From positions 141,214 to 205,213 of the forward strand of contig NZ_AOCK01000010.1 in NCBI RefSeq assembly GCF_000348945.1: a stretch of DNA of 64,000 nt. Direction: 5' to 3'. The position numbers and the translations under genes are program-made. Under the pieces are notes generated by a model. The model worked only from the letters and a program-made list of their open reading frames with translations. It was not told the origin of the DNA and ran no database searches. Below, piece by piece: positions 1-9,354 of the stretch; within the stretch, counting starts at the first letter, position 1, and each line of letters opens with the position of its first letter. Origin of the DNA: Paeniglutamicibacter gangotriensis Lz1y (lineage in GTDB: Bacteria; Actinomycetota; Actinomycetes; Actinomycetales; Micrococcaceae).

Positions 1-2
1 TC

Positions 3-752
3 CCCGAAGCCGAACGCGGTGGGATCCCGCACCACCTGCTGGACATCATGGAGGTGCGCCAGGAAGCCAGCGTGGCTCGCTTCCAGGCCGAGGCGCGGGC
101 CTGCTTCGCAGAAATCCGGAACCGCGGAAACGTCCCGATCTTGGTTGGCGGCTCGGGACTGTACGTGCGTGCAGCACTTGACGAGATCGACTTCCCACCG
201 ACCGACCCTGCGGTGCGCCAACGGTTGGAGGCCGAGGCAGCTGCCGGCGGCATCGGCCCGCTGGCCACCAGACTGGCGGCTATCGACCCTGAATCCGCGG
301 CACGGAACCTCGATGACCGACGTCTGATCCGGGCCCTGGAAGTCTACGAGATCAGCGGCAAACCCTTTAGTTCCTTTATGCCGCAACGGCGCTACCACGC
401 CCCGGCGATCCAGATCGGGCTGAACATCGACCGTGCACTGTTGCACACCCGCCTGCAGGCTCGGGTCACCGCGATGGTCGAGCAGGGGCTGCTCGAGGAA
501 GTGCGGCGGCTGGACGCCCAGGGGTTGCGCGAGGGCAAAACCGCCGGGCGGGCCATCGGCTACGCCCAATTCCTGGCGGTCCTTGACGGCACCATGTCGC
601 AGCCCGAAGCCGTGGAAAAGACCGTGATCGCCACCCGCCAATTCGCCCGCCGCCAAGTCACCTGGTTCGGTGCCGACGAGCGGGTCTCCTGGTTCGATCC
701 GACCACCGATACGCTGCTACGCAGCGTTCTAGCCCGGATCAAAGACACCTGA
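3..752 (+). CDS. miaA: tRNA dimethylallyltransferase MiaA (5'-truncated by window edge)
   Basis: MiaA transfers a dimethylallyl group to N6 of A37 in tRNAs that read codons starting with U. The gene enters from the left edge in the frame beginning at base 3. The first visible residues include GIPHHLLDI, a conserved MiaA motif, followed by [11 protein letters not shown] and then [10 protein letters not shown] and GRAIGYAQF in the substrate- and tRNA-binding half. About 250 codons are present of a usual 300 or so, so the P-loop end lies outside the window. dapF follows 69 nt downstream on the same strand, a common actinobacterial order (miaB-miaA-dapF). Confidence 0.96.
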   Translation, partial: PEAERGGIPHHLLDIMEVRQEASVARFQAEARACFAEIRNRGNVPILVGGSGLYVRAALDEIDFPPTDPAVRQRLEAEAAAGGIGPLATRLAAIDPESAARNLDDRRLIRALEVYEISGKPFSSFMPQRRYHAPAIQIGLNIDRALLHTRLQARVTAMVEQGLLEEVRRLDAQGLREGKTAGRAIGYAQFLAVLDGTMSQPEAVEKTVIATRQFARRQVTWFGADERVSWFDPTTDTLLRSVLARIKDT

Positions 753-808
753 GCCTGCCTGCGAAGAAGTACGCGACATGGAAATAGGCGACGGGGATTT
801 GCTGCACG

Positions 809-814
809 TATTCT
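809..814 (+). promoter_or_regulatory. -10 element of dapF, probable leaderless start
   Basis: TATTCT lies 7 nt before the dapF ATG and no Shine-Dalgarno sequence is visible between them, so the transcript probably starts at or next to the start codon. Confidence 0.5.
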
Positions 815-821
815 TGGAATC

Positions 822-1778
822 ATGAGCGCGACCGATCCTGCACCCAGTCCCGGCCCCACCCTGGAATCTGTGGTGGGCTCGCTTCCCTATGCCAAGGGGC
901 ACGGGACAGGGAACGACTTCATCCTGATCGCAGACCCCACGGACCAGCACCACCTGGACCAAGCGCAGGTTGCACAGATATGTGACAGGCACACAGGCCT
1001 CGGCGGCGACGGGCTGATCCGCGCCGTCCCGTCCGAAGCCGTGGCCGAGGGCCGGACCATCTTGGAGTCCGCGCCGGAGGCGTACTGGTTCATGGACTAC
1101 CGCAACGCCGACGGTTCGATCTCGGAAATGTGTGGCAATGGGGTGCGCGTGTTCGTGCATTTCCTGCTCAGCGAAAACCTCGTGGACCTTGAAGTGGGCG
1201 CAGTGTTGCCGATCGGCACGCGTGGCGGACTGAAGCTGGTCACCCGGCTACGGGACGGCTACGCGGTGGACATGGGCCCTTGGGAGTTCATTCACGACAA
1301 GGCAGCGACGGAAAACGGGCTGGACTCCAGGGTCCTCACCTCCGGGCTGCCCACGGTCCGCGGGGCACTGAGTATTTCCATGGGCAACCCGCACACCGTG
1401 GTGGCCCTGGCCAATGCCGCCGAGCTGCGCGCCTTGGACCTGGCCTCGATCCCGGAGGTGGAGCCGCGCCCGGAACACGGGACAAACGTTGAGTACGTGC
1501 TGGCCGGCAATCCGTCGGTGCCCGGCGGGCGCGGGTCGCTGCGCATGCGAGTCCATGAACGCGGGGTGGGGGAGACCCTCTCCTGCGGCACAGGGGCCTG
1601 CGCCGCGGCCATCGCCACCCGGCACTGGTCCCAGGCCCACGACGTCGCCCAATGGGCGATACAGGTCCCGGGTGGAGACCTGGGTGTCGGGTTCGAGGAA
1701 GGCGCCGACGGACGGGAGCACGTGGTGCTCAGCGGCCCGGCCGTGCTGGTGGCCCGCGGCGACATCACCGCGGGCTAG
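822..1778 (+). CDS. dapF: Diaminopimelate epimerase
   Basis: DapF converts LL- to meso-diaminopimelate for lysine and peptidoglycan synthesis. It is a cofactor-independent racemase with two catalytic cysteines. Both are visible: one in EMCGNGVRVF and one in LSCGTGACAAA near the C-terminus. The other family blocks are KGHGTGNDFI, HTGLGGDGLI and GNPHTVV. The 318-aa length is slightly long because of a roughly 20-residue N-terminal extension rich in Pro and Ser. The ATG at 822 follows a -10 hexamer by 7 nt, so this start is favoured despite the lack of a ribosome binding site. Confidence 0.96.
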   Translation: MSATDPAPSPGPTLESVVGSLPYAKGHGTGNDFILIADPTDQHHLDQAQVAQICDRHTGLGGDGLIRAVPSEAVAEGRTILESAPEAYWFMDYRNADGSISEMCGNGVRVFVHFLLSENLVDLEVGAVLPIGTRGGLKLVTRLRDGYAVDMGPWEFIHDKAATENGLDSRVLTSGLPTVRGALSISMGNPHTVVALANAAELRALDLASIPEVEPRPEHGTNVEYVLAGNPSVPGGRGSLRMRVHERGVGETLSCGTGACAAAIATRHWSQAHDVAQWAIQVPGGDLGVGFEEGADGREHVVLSGPAVLVARGDITAG

Positions 1779-1813
1779 GACCCCGGCCCCAAGGTAACCT
1801 TCCGGTGGCTCCG

Positions 1814-2431
1814 TTAGGCAGCGAGCGGGCGGGAGACCTTCAGAATGCGGAAGGCCTTGTCGGTCGAGACCCGTTCGACGTTCCAGTCCTGCGGCAGCGC
1901 CGCATCGAGCCACTTCTGTAGCGAATCGGCGCCCAGATTCTTTTGCACTACCAGCCAGGCATCGCCACCCGGTGCCAGCCGGGGCAGCCAGAGCAGCAGC
2001 AACTCGTGCAGCGCCTCCTTGCCGATACGGATCGGCGGGTTGGACCAGATGGTGTCGTAGGTGATGTCCGGATCCGCCGCCTCCGGCAGCGCCACAACCA
2101 CGTTGCCCAGCCCGAGGGTCGCGGCGTTATCGCGGGTCAAGGCGAGGCTTCTTTCATTGACGTCGACGGCGTGCACCGTCGCCTCGGGGGAGGCCATGGC
2201 CATGGACAGGGCGATCGGGCCCCAGCCACACCCAAGGTCCAGCAGGTTTCCCGTCGGGGACGGGTCGGGGACGCCACGCAAAAGCACGGCCGTTCCCTTG
2301 TCGATCCGGTCGGGGCTGAAGATGCCGCCGGACGACTGTAGCTTGCGCGGGGCACCGCCCAATTCGACGCTGATGGTGCGCCGTTTCTCCGGGGTGGAAG
2401 GCTGGGCGCTGAAGTAGTGTTCCGGGCTCAT
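1814..2431 (-). CDS. Class I SAM-dependent methyltransferase, RsmC-like
   Basis: The 205-residue protein has the SAM-binding motif LDLGCGWGPIAL, an acidic motif II (VHAVDVNE) and the catalytic-type motif SNPPIRIGK, whose NPP core is typical of the N-methyltransferases RsmC, RlmG and HemK. RsmC-family enzymes methylate N2 of guanine in 16S rRNA. This protein lacks the N-terminal pseudo-domain of E. coli RsmC, as usual for the short actinobacterial form, so the exact target is uncertain. It converges with dapF, 35 nt away. TAACTT lies exactly 6 nt before the ATG, which suggests a leaderless mRNA. Confidence 0.85.
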   Translation of the reverse strand: MSPEHYFSAQPSTPEKRRTISVELGGAPRKLQSSGGIFSPDRIDKGTAVLLRGVPDPSPTGNLLDLGCGWGPIALSMAMASPEATVHAVDVNERSLALTRDNAATLGLGNVVVALPEAADPDITYDTIWSNPPIRIGKEALHELLLLWLPRLAPGGDAWLVVQKNLGADSLQKWLDAALPQDWNVERVSTDKAFRILKVSRPLAA

Positions 2432-2437
2432 ATCTGC

Positions 2438-2443
2438 AAGTTA
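2438..2443 (-). promoter_or_regulatory. -10 element of the RsmC-like gene, probable leaderless start
   Basis: On the minus strand TAACTT is followed by six bases and then the ATG at 2431. This matches the spacing seen before several other genes in this window. Confidence 0.5.
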
Positions 2444-2949
2444 ACCGCCAGCGACCAACAATCCCAAACCCGAAGCACGTCTAAGGGCTGGATAACGGTG
2501 TGAGATGCATCAAGGCGCCGCTCGCCACAAAGTGATAAAGTTTTCTCTATGACTTACCCGTACTTGTAAGACGCAGCCGCTCAACGCGCCCCCGTGTCCT
2601 TCCCCGCTCCGAGCCAACACGCCGGCGACCGGAAGTTGACTCATGGCCGGGCCGATACGCAAGCCATGCGCAAAAGTCATCACCGGACCCCACATACCTC
2701 GTGATGCCCCCGCGGCATACGAAGCATGGGTCAACTCATTTCGGCGATGCCAGTACCGTCGGCACCGGCCCAATCCCCGCGGCGTCACCACGCCCCCAGA
2801 TCTTCAGGACGCCGTGTAATCACGGCCCGGCAAGGAGCCAATCCATGCAAACACCACACGAACACCCGGAACAACACAACCCATCCACGCCCAAGGGCGC
2901 ATCTGACGGTGCGGGGCACTATTCTGGAATACAGCAAGCAAAGGGGAAC
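2444..2949. other. Intergenic region upstream of hflX
   Basis: About 0.5 kb between the divergent methyltransferase and hflX genes. The hflX frame stays open back to 2701, but the extra codons do not look like HflX sequence. TATTCT at 2920-2925 is a plausible -10 for hflX, giving a leader of roughly 20 nt that contains an AAGGGG ribosome binding site. I see no small gene or strong hairpin. Confidence 0.5.
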
Positions 2950-4521
2950 ATGACCAATCCACAGCCTTCCGGCCCGCAGGACAATGACCTGGACGAGGCG
3001 CAGCTCCAAGCCGCCATCGAACGCATTCTTGCCAGCGACGCCGCAGCAGCCAACCAAGCCAGCCACTTCGGTGCCCCGGAGGACGAGAAAATCCTCACCG
3101 GACGCGCCCAGGCGCTGGACAAGTCCACCCGCGAACACTCCTCCTTCGACGGGGATCAGGAGGAACTGGCCGCACGCCGTGCGCTGCGCCGGTCCGCAAG
3201 CCTGTCCACCGAACTCGATGATGTCACCGAGGTAGAGAACCGCCAGCTGCGCCTCGAGCGCGTGGTCCTGGCCGGCATCTGGAACGAGGGCACCGCGGAA
3301 GACGCCGAGAATTCGCTGCGCGAGTTGGCGGCGCTTGCCGAAACCGCCGGTTCCGAGGTGTTGGATGGCATGGTCCAGCGCCGTGCAAAGCCCGACGCAA
3401 ACACCTACCTCGGTTCGGGCAAGGCCCAGGAGCTGCGCGAGGTCGTGGCTGCCACGGGCGCGGACACCGTCATCATCGACACCGAACTCGCACCCTCCCA
3501 GCGTCGCGCCCTCGAAGATGTCGTCCAAGTCAAGGTCATTGACCGCACCGCATTGATCCTGGACATCTTTGCCCAGCACGCCAAGAGTCACGAGGGCCGC
3601 GCCCAGGTGGAGCTGGCACAGCTCGAATACCTGCTGCCGCGATTGCGCGGCTGGGGCGAATCCATGTCCCGTCAGGCAGGTGGCCGGGTCGGCACCGCAG
3701 GCGGCGGCATCGGCTCGCGTGGTCCCGGTGAAACCAAGATCGAACTGGACCGCCGGCGCATTCGCGACCGCATGGCCAAGCTGCGCAAGGAAATCAAGGG
3801 AATGCTCCCGGCCCGCGAGGCCAAGCGGGCCAACCGCAAACGCAACTCGGTGCCATCGGTGGCCATCGCCGGATACACGAACGCCGGGAAATCCTCGTTG
3901 CTCAACAGGCTCACAAACGCCGGAGCACTGGTGGAGAACGCGTTGTTCGCGACCCTTGATCCCACGGTTCGCCAGACCGAGACCGAGGACGGACTGACCT
4001 ACACGCTGGCGGACACCGTTGGGTTTGTGAAGTCGTTGCCCACCCAGCTGGTCGAGGCCTTCCGCTCCACGCTGGAAGAAGTTGCCGACGCGGATCTGAT
4101 CCTGCACGTCGTGGATGCCGCGCACCCCGACCCGGAAGGGCAGATCCAGGCGGTCCGCGAGGTCCTCAACGACGTGGACGCCCGTCGAATCCCGGAGCTC
4201 ATCGTGTTGAACAAGGCAGATGTCGCCGACCCGTTTGTGGTCGAACGGCTGCGCCAACACGAGCCAAACCACGTGATCGTCTCGGCGCGCACCGGTGAGG
4301 GAATCGGCGAACTGCTCGAGAAGATCAGTGCTGCAATTCCACGGCCCGATGTCCAACTAGAATTGATGATTCCCTATGATCGAGGCGACGTGGTCAACAG
4401 GCTGCACGGCGCGGAGGCCGAAATTCTGGCCGTCGAACATACCGAAACTGGAACACGCATGATGGTCAAGGTGCGCAAAAGCATGGCGGCAGAAGTGGAG
4501 CAATTTAGTATTCATGGCTGA
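2950..4521 (+). CDS. hflX: Ribosome-associated GTPase HflX
   Basis: HflX binds 50S subunits and splits stalled or hibernating ribosomes. The 523-aa product has the HflX N-terminal domain (YLGSGKAQEL, LQLEYLLPRL-type helices), the glycine-rich linker GGGIGSRGPGETKIE, and a G domain with GYTNAGKSS (G1, about residue 306), DTVGF (G3, about 355) and NKAD (G4, about 420). A long N-terminal extension rich in Ala, Glu and Asp is typical of actinobacterial HflX. The ATG at 2950 is preferred because AAGGGG precedes it and a -10-like TATTCT lies about 25 nt upstream. Its 3' end overlaps dinG by 8 nt, so the two are probably translationally coupled. Confidence 0.95.
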   Translation: MTNPQPSGPQDNDLDEAQLQAAIERILASDAAAANQASHFGAPEDEKILTGRAQALDKSTREHSSFDGDQEELAARRALRRSASLSTELDDVTEVENRQLRLERVVLAGIWNEGTAEDAENSLRELAALAETAGSEVLDGMVQRRAKPDANTYLGSGKAQELREVVAATGADTVIIDTELAPSQRRALEDVVQVKVIDRTALILDIFAQHAKSHEGRAQVELAQLEYLLPRLRGWGESMSRQAGGRVGTAGGGIGSRGPGETKIELDRRRIRDRMAKLRKEIKGMLPAREAKRANRKRNSVPSVAIAGYTNAGKSSLLNRLTNAGALVENALFATLDPTVRQTETEDGLTYTLADTVGFVKSLPTQLVEAFRSTLEEVADADLILHVVDAAHPDPEGQIQAVREVLNDVDARRIPELIVLNKADVADPFVVERLRQHEPNHVIVSARTGEGIGELLEKISAAIPRPDVQLELMIPYDRGDVVNRLHGAEAEILAVEHTETGTRMMVKVRKSMAAEVEQFSIHG

Positions 4522-6517
4522 GGAATCAGAGGTCATCGCCCTTTTGGACGCTGCAGTGTCCACTATGGGCGGGCAAAATCGGCCGGGCCAACACGAAATG
4601 ACGCGTCAGGTCGTGCGGGCCATGGACACTGGCGAACACCTGTTGGTGCAGGCCGGGACCGGAACCGGTAAATCGATGGCCTATCTGGTCCCCGCTTTGG
4701 CCCACGCGATCGACGCGGAGAAGCCGGTGGTGATTTCCACCGCAACTCTGGCGCTCCAAGCGCAGATCGTCGGTCGCGATGTGCCGCGGCTTCTCTCCTC
4801 GCTCAAGGGCAAGCTCCCGCGCGAGATGGATGTGGCGCTGGTCAAGGGCCGCTCCAACTACGTGTGCCAGTACAAGCTCGGCGGCGGGTACCCGGACGAC
4901 GACGAGGGCGCACTGTTCTCCTTGGAATCGGGCACCCCACTGGTCGGTGGCGGCGAAGGGCCGAGCTCCGCGCTGGGCCAGGAAGTGGTGCGGTTGCGGC
5001 AATGGGCCGAACGCACCGACACCGGAGACCGCGACGACATCACCCCCGGAGTCAGCGACAAGGCCTGGCGACAGGTGTCGGTCAGCGCCATGGATTGCCT
5101 CGGCGCCCAGAAATGTCCCATGGCCTCCGAATGCTTTAGCGAACTGGCCCGCTCCCGCGCGGCCAACGCCGATGTGGTCATCACCAACCACGCGATGCTC
5201 GCCGTTTCGGCGTTCGAAGGTCTGGCCGTGCTGCCGGACTTCGACACCGTTATCATCGACGAGGCCCACGAGCTCCAGGACCGGGTCACCAGCTCCGTGA
5301 CGCGCCCCATGTCCGTGGCCATGGTCCAGACCGCAGCTTCCGCGGCACGCAAGCACTGCTCGGTCAGCGTCGATTCCCTGAACCAGGGAGCCAAGGCCCT
5401 GCAACGCGCCCTCGAAGGGGTTCCCACGGGACTCATGGCCAAGGGCCTGAACGAAGACCAGGAAGCGGCGATCAACCAAATCGCCGAGGCAGCACGGGTG
5501 GTGCTCTCCGATTCAAAGCCGGAGGCCAACGCCCCGGCCGACGGCGGACGGCAAATGGCCCGCTCACAGGTCATGTACCTGGTGGAGCAATGCACCAAGA
5601 TGCTTGAAATGACCGACGAGCGCGAAGTCATCTGGGCCTCGCGGCCGGGGCACTTCAGCCCGGGTGAGGGCTACGTCCAGCCCGATGAATCCAGCCAACC
5701 GACCCTGATGGTGGCACCGCTCTCGGTAGCGGGCAAGCTCCGCGAGGGACTCTTCGACGGTCGCACCGTGATCCTCACCAGCGCGACGCTGGCCATCGGA
5801 GCCGCCTTCGAACCCGTCGCAGGGTCCCTGGGTCTGATCGGCGATGGCGCACCGACCTGGAACGGTGTCGATGTGGGCAGCCCCTTCGACTACCCCAAGC
5901 AAGGCATCCTGTACGTCGCCAAGCACCTGCCCAAGCCCGGGCGGCAGATGTCACAGGAAACGCTCTCCGAGATCGAGGACTTGATCAAGGCCTCCGGAGG
6001 TGGGGCGCTGGCGCTGTTCACCTCGCGCCGTGCCGCGGAAGACGCGGCGGAAATCTTGCGTGCCCGTCTGGACATTCCGATCCTGTGTCAGGGCGAGTCC
6101 AGTATGAAGGCCCTCGTCGACCAGTTCTCCGCAGAACCGGACACCTGTCTCTTTGGCACCATGACACTCTGGCAGGGCGTGGATGTGCCGGGCAACGCCT
6201 GCCGGTTGGTGATCATCGACAAAATTCCCTTCCCGCGTCCCGATGACCCGCTGTCCTCGGCCCGCAGCCGCGATGTCGCCAAGCACGGCGGAAACGGTTT
6301 CATGGCCGTGGCCGCGAGCCATGCCGCGGTGCGCTTGGCACAGGGCTCAGGCCGACTGATCCGCTCCATCAACGACAAGGGCGTGGTGGCCGTACTGGAT
6401 TCACGTCTGGCCACCGAACGCTATGGCACGTTCCTGCGTGCGTCCCTGCCGCCGTTGTGGGCCACTCCTGACAAGGCCACCGTCATCTCCGCCCTGCAAC
6501 GCCTCAGCGAAGGCTAA
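4514..6517 (+). CDS. dinG: DinG-family ATP-dependent DNA helicase
   Basis: A superfamily 2 iron-sulfur helicase related to DinG, YoaA and XPD, which unwinds damaged or R-loop DNA in the 5'-3' direction. Walker A is AGTGTGKS (residues 47-54) and the DEAH box is at 249-252. Four cysteines at C118, C195, C201 and C207 lie between them, where DinG/XPD proteins bind a 4Fe-4S cluster. The C-terminal helicase half ends with GSGRLIRS and the 667-aa length fits the family. It overlaps hflX by 8 nt and converges on lexA, so a helicase and the SOS repressor share one terminator region. I see no SOS box in front of it. Confidence 0.93.
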   Translation: MAEESEVIALLDAAVSTMGGQNRPGQHEMTRQVVRAMDTGEHLLVQAGTGTGKSMAYLVPALAHAIDAEKPVVISTATLALQAQIVGRDVPRLLSSLKGKLPREMDVALVKGRSNYVCQYKLGGGYPDDDEGALFSLESGTPLVGGGEGPSSALGQEVVRLRQWAERTDTGDRDDITPGVSDKAWRQVSVSAMDCLGAQKCPMASECFSELARSRAANADVVITNHAMLAVSAFEGLAVLPDFDTVIIDEAHELQDRVTSSVTRPMSVAMVQTAASAARKHCSVSVDSLNQGAKALQRALEGVPTGLMAKGLNEDQEAAINQIAEAARVVLSDSKPEANAPADGGRQMARSQVMYLVEQCTKMLEMTDEREVIWASRPGHFSPGEGYVQPDESSQPTLMVAPLSVAGKLREGLFDGRTVILTSATLAIGAAFEPVAGSLGLIGDGAPTWNGVDVGSPFDYPKQGILYVAKHLPKPGRQMSQETLSEIEDLIKASGGGALALFTSRRAAEDAAEILRARLDIPILCQGESSMKALVDQFSAEPDTCLFGTMTLWQGVDVPGNACRLVIIDKIPFPRPDDPLSSARSRDVAKHGGNGFMAVAASHAAVRLAQGSGRLIRSINDKGVVAVLDSRLATERYGTFLRASLPPLWATPDKATVISALQRLSEG

Positions 6518-6540
6518 GGGGCACCAGTAAGGGGCACAAA

Positions 6541-6580
6541 AAAGGTTCGGGGCCGGTCGAAAGACCGGCCCCGAACCTTT
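6541..6580. terminator. Bidirectional terminator between dinG and lexA
   Basis: A perfect 18-bp stem (6541-6558 with 6563-6580) is closed by a GAAA tetraloop. A run of A residues just left of it gives a U-tract only for minus-strand (lexA) transcripts. For dinG it would be a U-less hairpin. Confidence 0.85.
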
Positions 6581-6605
6581 GGCGGGATGAAACGCGATAT
6601 TGCTC

Positions 6606-7325
6606 CTAGATGGAGCGCATGACCGAGACGACCTTGCCCATGACGGTGGCGGTGTCGCCGAGGATCGGCTCGTAGCGTGAGTTCTGCGGCAGCAACCAGG
6701 TATGGCCGTCACGCTGGCGGAACGTCTTGACCGTGGCTTCGTCTTCGAGCAGTGCTGCGACGATGTCCCCGTTGTTGGCGGTCTGCTGGCGGCGAACCAC
6801 CACCCAGTCCCCGTCGCAAATGGCCGCGTCGATCATCGAATCTCCGGTGACCTTGAGCATGAACAGTTCGCCGTGGCCCACCAACTGGCGTGGAAGGGCG
6901 AAAACGTCCTCAACCGCCTGGTCTGCCAGGATCGGACCGCCTGCGGCGATGCGCCCCACCAGTGGCACCATGGCGGTGTCGGCCGAGGTGGTCAGCTCCG
7001 AGACGTTCATGCCGTTAGCGGCCTTCAGGCTGTCCTGGCCCTCTACTACTTCAAGTTTTGCATCACCCTTGAGCTGGAGCGGCAAGAGGATCTCCATGGC
7101 CCGCGGCCTGCGCGGATCACGGCGGATATAGCCGAGCTTTTCCAGCTGGCTGAGCTGATGGGTCACGCTCGAGAGGCTTGCCAACCCCACAGCGTCACCG
7201 ATTTCCCGCATCGAAGGCGGGTATCCATTGGCGCTCACCGAGCGCTGGATGGTTTCAAGAACCTTTTTCTGACGGATAGTCAGGCTCTTCGCGTCGCGTC
7301 GAGGGGTTCGTTGTTCGGTCGTCAT
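6606..7325 (-). CDS. lexA: SOS repressor LexA
   Basis: LexA represses SOS genes and cleaves itself when bound to RecA filaments. The 239-aa protein has an N-terminal winged helix (residues 15-75, with YPPSMREIG and a recognition helix around SLSSVTHQL). The C-terminal peptidase domain contains the cleavage bond A128-G129 (GRIAAGGP), nucleophile S163 (VTGDSMID) and K200 (EATVKTF). The ATG at 7325 is chosen over an upstream in-frame ATG because a GATGAGG-like binding site lies about 9 nt before it. The upstream region shared with the LysM gene carries an SOS box, consistent with autoregulation. Confidence 0.97.
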   Translation of the reverse strand: MTTEQRTPRRDAKSLTIRQKKVLETIQRSVSANGYPPSMREIGDAVGLASLSSVTHQLSQLEKLGYIRRDPRRPRAMEILLPLQLKGDAKLEVVEGQDSLKAANGMNVSELTTSADTAMVPLVGRIAAGGPILADQAVEDVFALPRQLVGHGELFMLKVTGDSMIDAAICDGDWVVVRRQQTANNGDIVAALLEDEATVKTFRQRDGHTWLLPQNSRYEPILGDTATVMGKVVSVMRSI

Positions 7326-7389
7326 TGTCAATGCCTCATCCCGATCGTCGCCGGTTGCCCGCGCGTGCCGCAAATTGTCGGTGCTGGCT

Positions 7390-7406
7390 GATGTAGTAAA
7401 TACATC
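7390..7406. promoter_or_regulatory. Inverted repeat in the lexA promoter region
   Basis: GATGTA-N5-TACATC lies 65 nt upstream of the lexA ATG in an AT-rich patch that could hold the lexA -10 (TATTTACT on the minus strand). Its role is unknown. Confidence 0.3.
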
Positions 7407-7512
7407 GGCTCACGGCACCAAGCTTAGTCGACAAGGACACTACTTTCAAAGATTTGTTCGAACAGATCTGGACACGTGTCGTCCAAAGGTGCTAGAAATA
7501 AGATACAAACAC

Positions 7513-7526
7513 CGAACACCTGTTCG
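7513..7526. promoter_or_regulatory. SOS box (LexA operator)
   Basis: CGAACACCTGTTCG matches the Gram-positive and actinobacterial LexA consensus CGAAC-N4-GTTCG exactly. It sits in the 287-nt divergent region between lexA and the LysM gene. GTTCG half-sites recur at 7456-7460, 7535-7539 and about 7554, so further degenerate operators are likely. Confidence 0.85.
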
Positions 7527-7612
7527 AAAGATATGTTCGAATAACCGTCGCGTGTTCGAACCGGGCCATCAGGCCACGTCAAACACGCGAAAACATGAGG
7601 AAAGGCAAAGAC

Positions 7613-8005
7613 ATGGCAAACACTGCTTTCTCGGCCCCGCTCCACCTGGTCACTTCCCCCAACTTCGAGTCGGAACCGCTCATGCGGCAGACTCAGGCGC
7701 CCCTTCGCTTGACGCGTCGTGGCAAATTCGTACTTATAGCACTTCCGATCTTCCTGGTCGCCGCTGCTTCAATGATGATTATTGGCCTCTTCCAGTCCCC
7801 GGCCAATGCCTCGGACACCAGTCCGCTGGGCGTCGAAGCAACGACCGTCACCGTCATCGAGGGAGACACCTTGTGGGGGATCGCCCGCGAATTTGCGCCC
7901 CAGCTCGAGCCACGCGATGCCGTTCGCCAGATCGGTGAGATGAACAGCCTCAGCAGCTCGATGCTGCACCCGGGCACCGAGATCTTCGTCCCCACAGCAA
8001 ACTAG
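7613..8005 (+). CDS. LysM-domain membrane protein, probable SOS cell-division suppressor
   Basis: A 130-aa protein with one N-terminal transmembrane segment (about residues 38-62, FVLIALPIFLVAAASMM) and a C-terminal LysM domain (VIEGDTLWGIAREF to PGTEIFVPTAN) that should bind peptidoglycan outside the membrane. The ATG at 7613 is preferred over 7595 because an AGGAAAGG site precedes it at good spacing. It is divergent from lexA with an SOS box between them. The same arrangement is known for YneA in Bacillus, DivS in Corynebacterium and Rv2719c in Mycobacterium, all linked to halting division during DNA damage. That role is inferred here from context and domain, not from close sequence identity. 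Confidence 0.8.
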   Translation: MANTAFSAPLHLVTSPNFESEPLMRQTQAPLRLTRRGKFVLIALPIFLVAAASMMIIGLFQSPANASDTSPLGVEATTVTVIEGDTLWGIAREFAPQLEPRDAVRQIGEMNSLSSSMLHPGTEIFVPTAN

Positions 8006-8108
8006 CGCCGGTAGCTCCGGGCGCAAACAATTTCTAGCGCTGCCGGGATTCGAACCGATTATTACCCTTCGCACCACCACAGATTCTTAGGCTGCGGCCC
8101 TGCCGCCG

Positions 8109-8114
8109 TAGACT
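8109..8114 (+). promoter_or_regulatory. -10 element of hisC, probable leaderless start
   Basis: TAGACT ends 6 nt before the GTG start of hisC and no ribosome binding site lies in between. Confidence 0.55.
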
Positions 8115-8120
8115 TACACT

Positions 8121-9236
8121 GTGAATGAACGGCTAAATCGCCTGGCAAATCTGCCCCTGCGCGATAATCTCCAAGGTCTTGAACCCTATGGTGCACCCCA
8201 GATTGACGTACCTATCCAGCTAAACGTCAACGAAAACACCCACCCGCTTCCCGCCGAAGTGCATCGTGCGATCGTCGAAGAAGTCACCGCCGCAGCCGTG
8301 GGACTCAACCGCTACCCCGACCGTGAATTCACCGAACTACGCGAACGCCTGGCCACCTACCTGGGCCATGGGTTGACGCCGGAAAACATCTGGGCCGGAA
8401 ACGGATCCAACGAGGTCCTCCAACAGATCCTCCAGGCCTTCGGCGGGCCCGGACGCTCCGTCATGGGCTTCCCTCCCACCTACTCCATGTACCCGCTGCT
8501 GGCCTCCGGCACGGATACCGCCTACATTGCCGGGCAACGCTCACCGGGCTACGGCCTCACCGCCGCGGATGCCGCCGAGCAAGTCCGCAAGGCAGCCCCG
8601 AACATCGTGTTCCTATGCTCGCCAAACAACCCCACCGGCACGGCACTGGGCCTCGACGTTGTCGAAGCCGTCTACGAGGCCGGGGCAGCCAGCAACACCA
8701 TCGTGATCGTGGACGAGGCCTACGCCGAATTCGCGCACACCGGAACGCCCTCGGCGCTGTCCCTGCTTCCGGGCCGTGAACGGCTCATTGTCTCGCGGAC
8801 CATGTCCAAGGCTTTCGCCTTGGCCGGTGCCCGCGTGGGCTACCTGGCCGCGGCACCCGAAGTCACCGACGCCATCCGCTTGGTCCGCCTGCCGTACCAC
8901 CTCTCGGCGGTCACCCAGGCGACAGCCAACGCCGCGCTGAAACACGTTGATGCGCTGCTGGCCAACGTCGAGGACATCAAGGTCCAACGTGACCGCATCG
9001 TCAACGAGCTCACCCGCATGGGATTGAGCCCGGCCTCGAGCGACTCGAACTTCGTGTTCTTCGGCGGCATCAACGACACCGGTGCCATCTGGGAGGGCCT
9101 GCTCGAGGCCGGGGTGATCATCCGTGATGTCGGAATTCCCGGACACCTCCGGGTTACCGCCGGCACCGAAGCGGAGACCACCACGTTCTTGGTACGCCTC
9201 GAGGAACTGCTCAATCAGGCTCCTCCCACGCTATAG
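8121..9236 (+). CDS. hisC: Histidinol-phosphate aminotransferase
   Basis: HisC is a PLP enzyme that converts imidazole acetol-phosphate and glutamate to histidinol-phosphate. The 371-aa protein has the fold-type I landmarks: LNVNENTHP at the N-terminus, CSPNNPTGT, VDEAYAEF and the PLP-lysine motif SRTMSKAFALAGARVGY. The GTG at 8121 follows a -10 hexamer by 6 nt and keeps the expected N-terminus. It begins a histidine cluster with hisB, hisH and priA. hisD, hisG, hisI and hisF are not in the window. Confidence 0.96.
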   Translation: MNERLNRLANLPLRDNLQGLEPYGAPQIDVPIQLNVNENTHPLPAEVHRAIVEEVTAAAVGLNRYPDREFTELRERLATYLGHGLTPENIWAGNGSNEVLQQILQAFGGPGRSVMGFPPTYSMYPLLASGTDTAYIAGQRSPGYGLTAADAAEQVRKAAPNIVFLCSPNNPTGTALGLDVVEAVYEAGAASNTIVIVDEAYAEFAHTGTPSALSLLPGRERLIVSRTMSKAFALAGARVGYLAAAPEVTDAIRLVRLPYHLSAVTQATANAALKHVDALLANVEDIKVQRDRIVNELTRMGLSPASSDSNFVFFGGINDTGAIWEGLLEAGVIIRDVGIPGHLRVTAGTEAETTTFLVRLEELLNQAPPTL

Positions 9237-9354
9237 CGCTAAACTTGGGGCGGCGGCGATGGTGCCGGCGGGCTGGTTACGACCACATGCCCGCGTGCGC
9301 CTCCAAGCCAGCGCCCCACATCTTCGTCTCAACGCCTGATCCAAAGGAATGTGC

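Noticed and set aside
2785..4356. A 523-codon open frame antisense to hflX.
   Set aside because: Same effect: the complement of GC-rich coding DNA. The HflX motifs on the plus strand are unambiguous.
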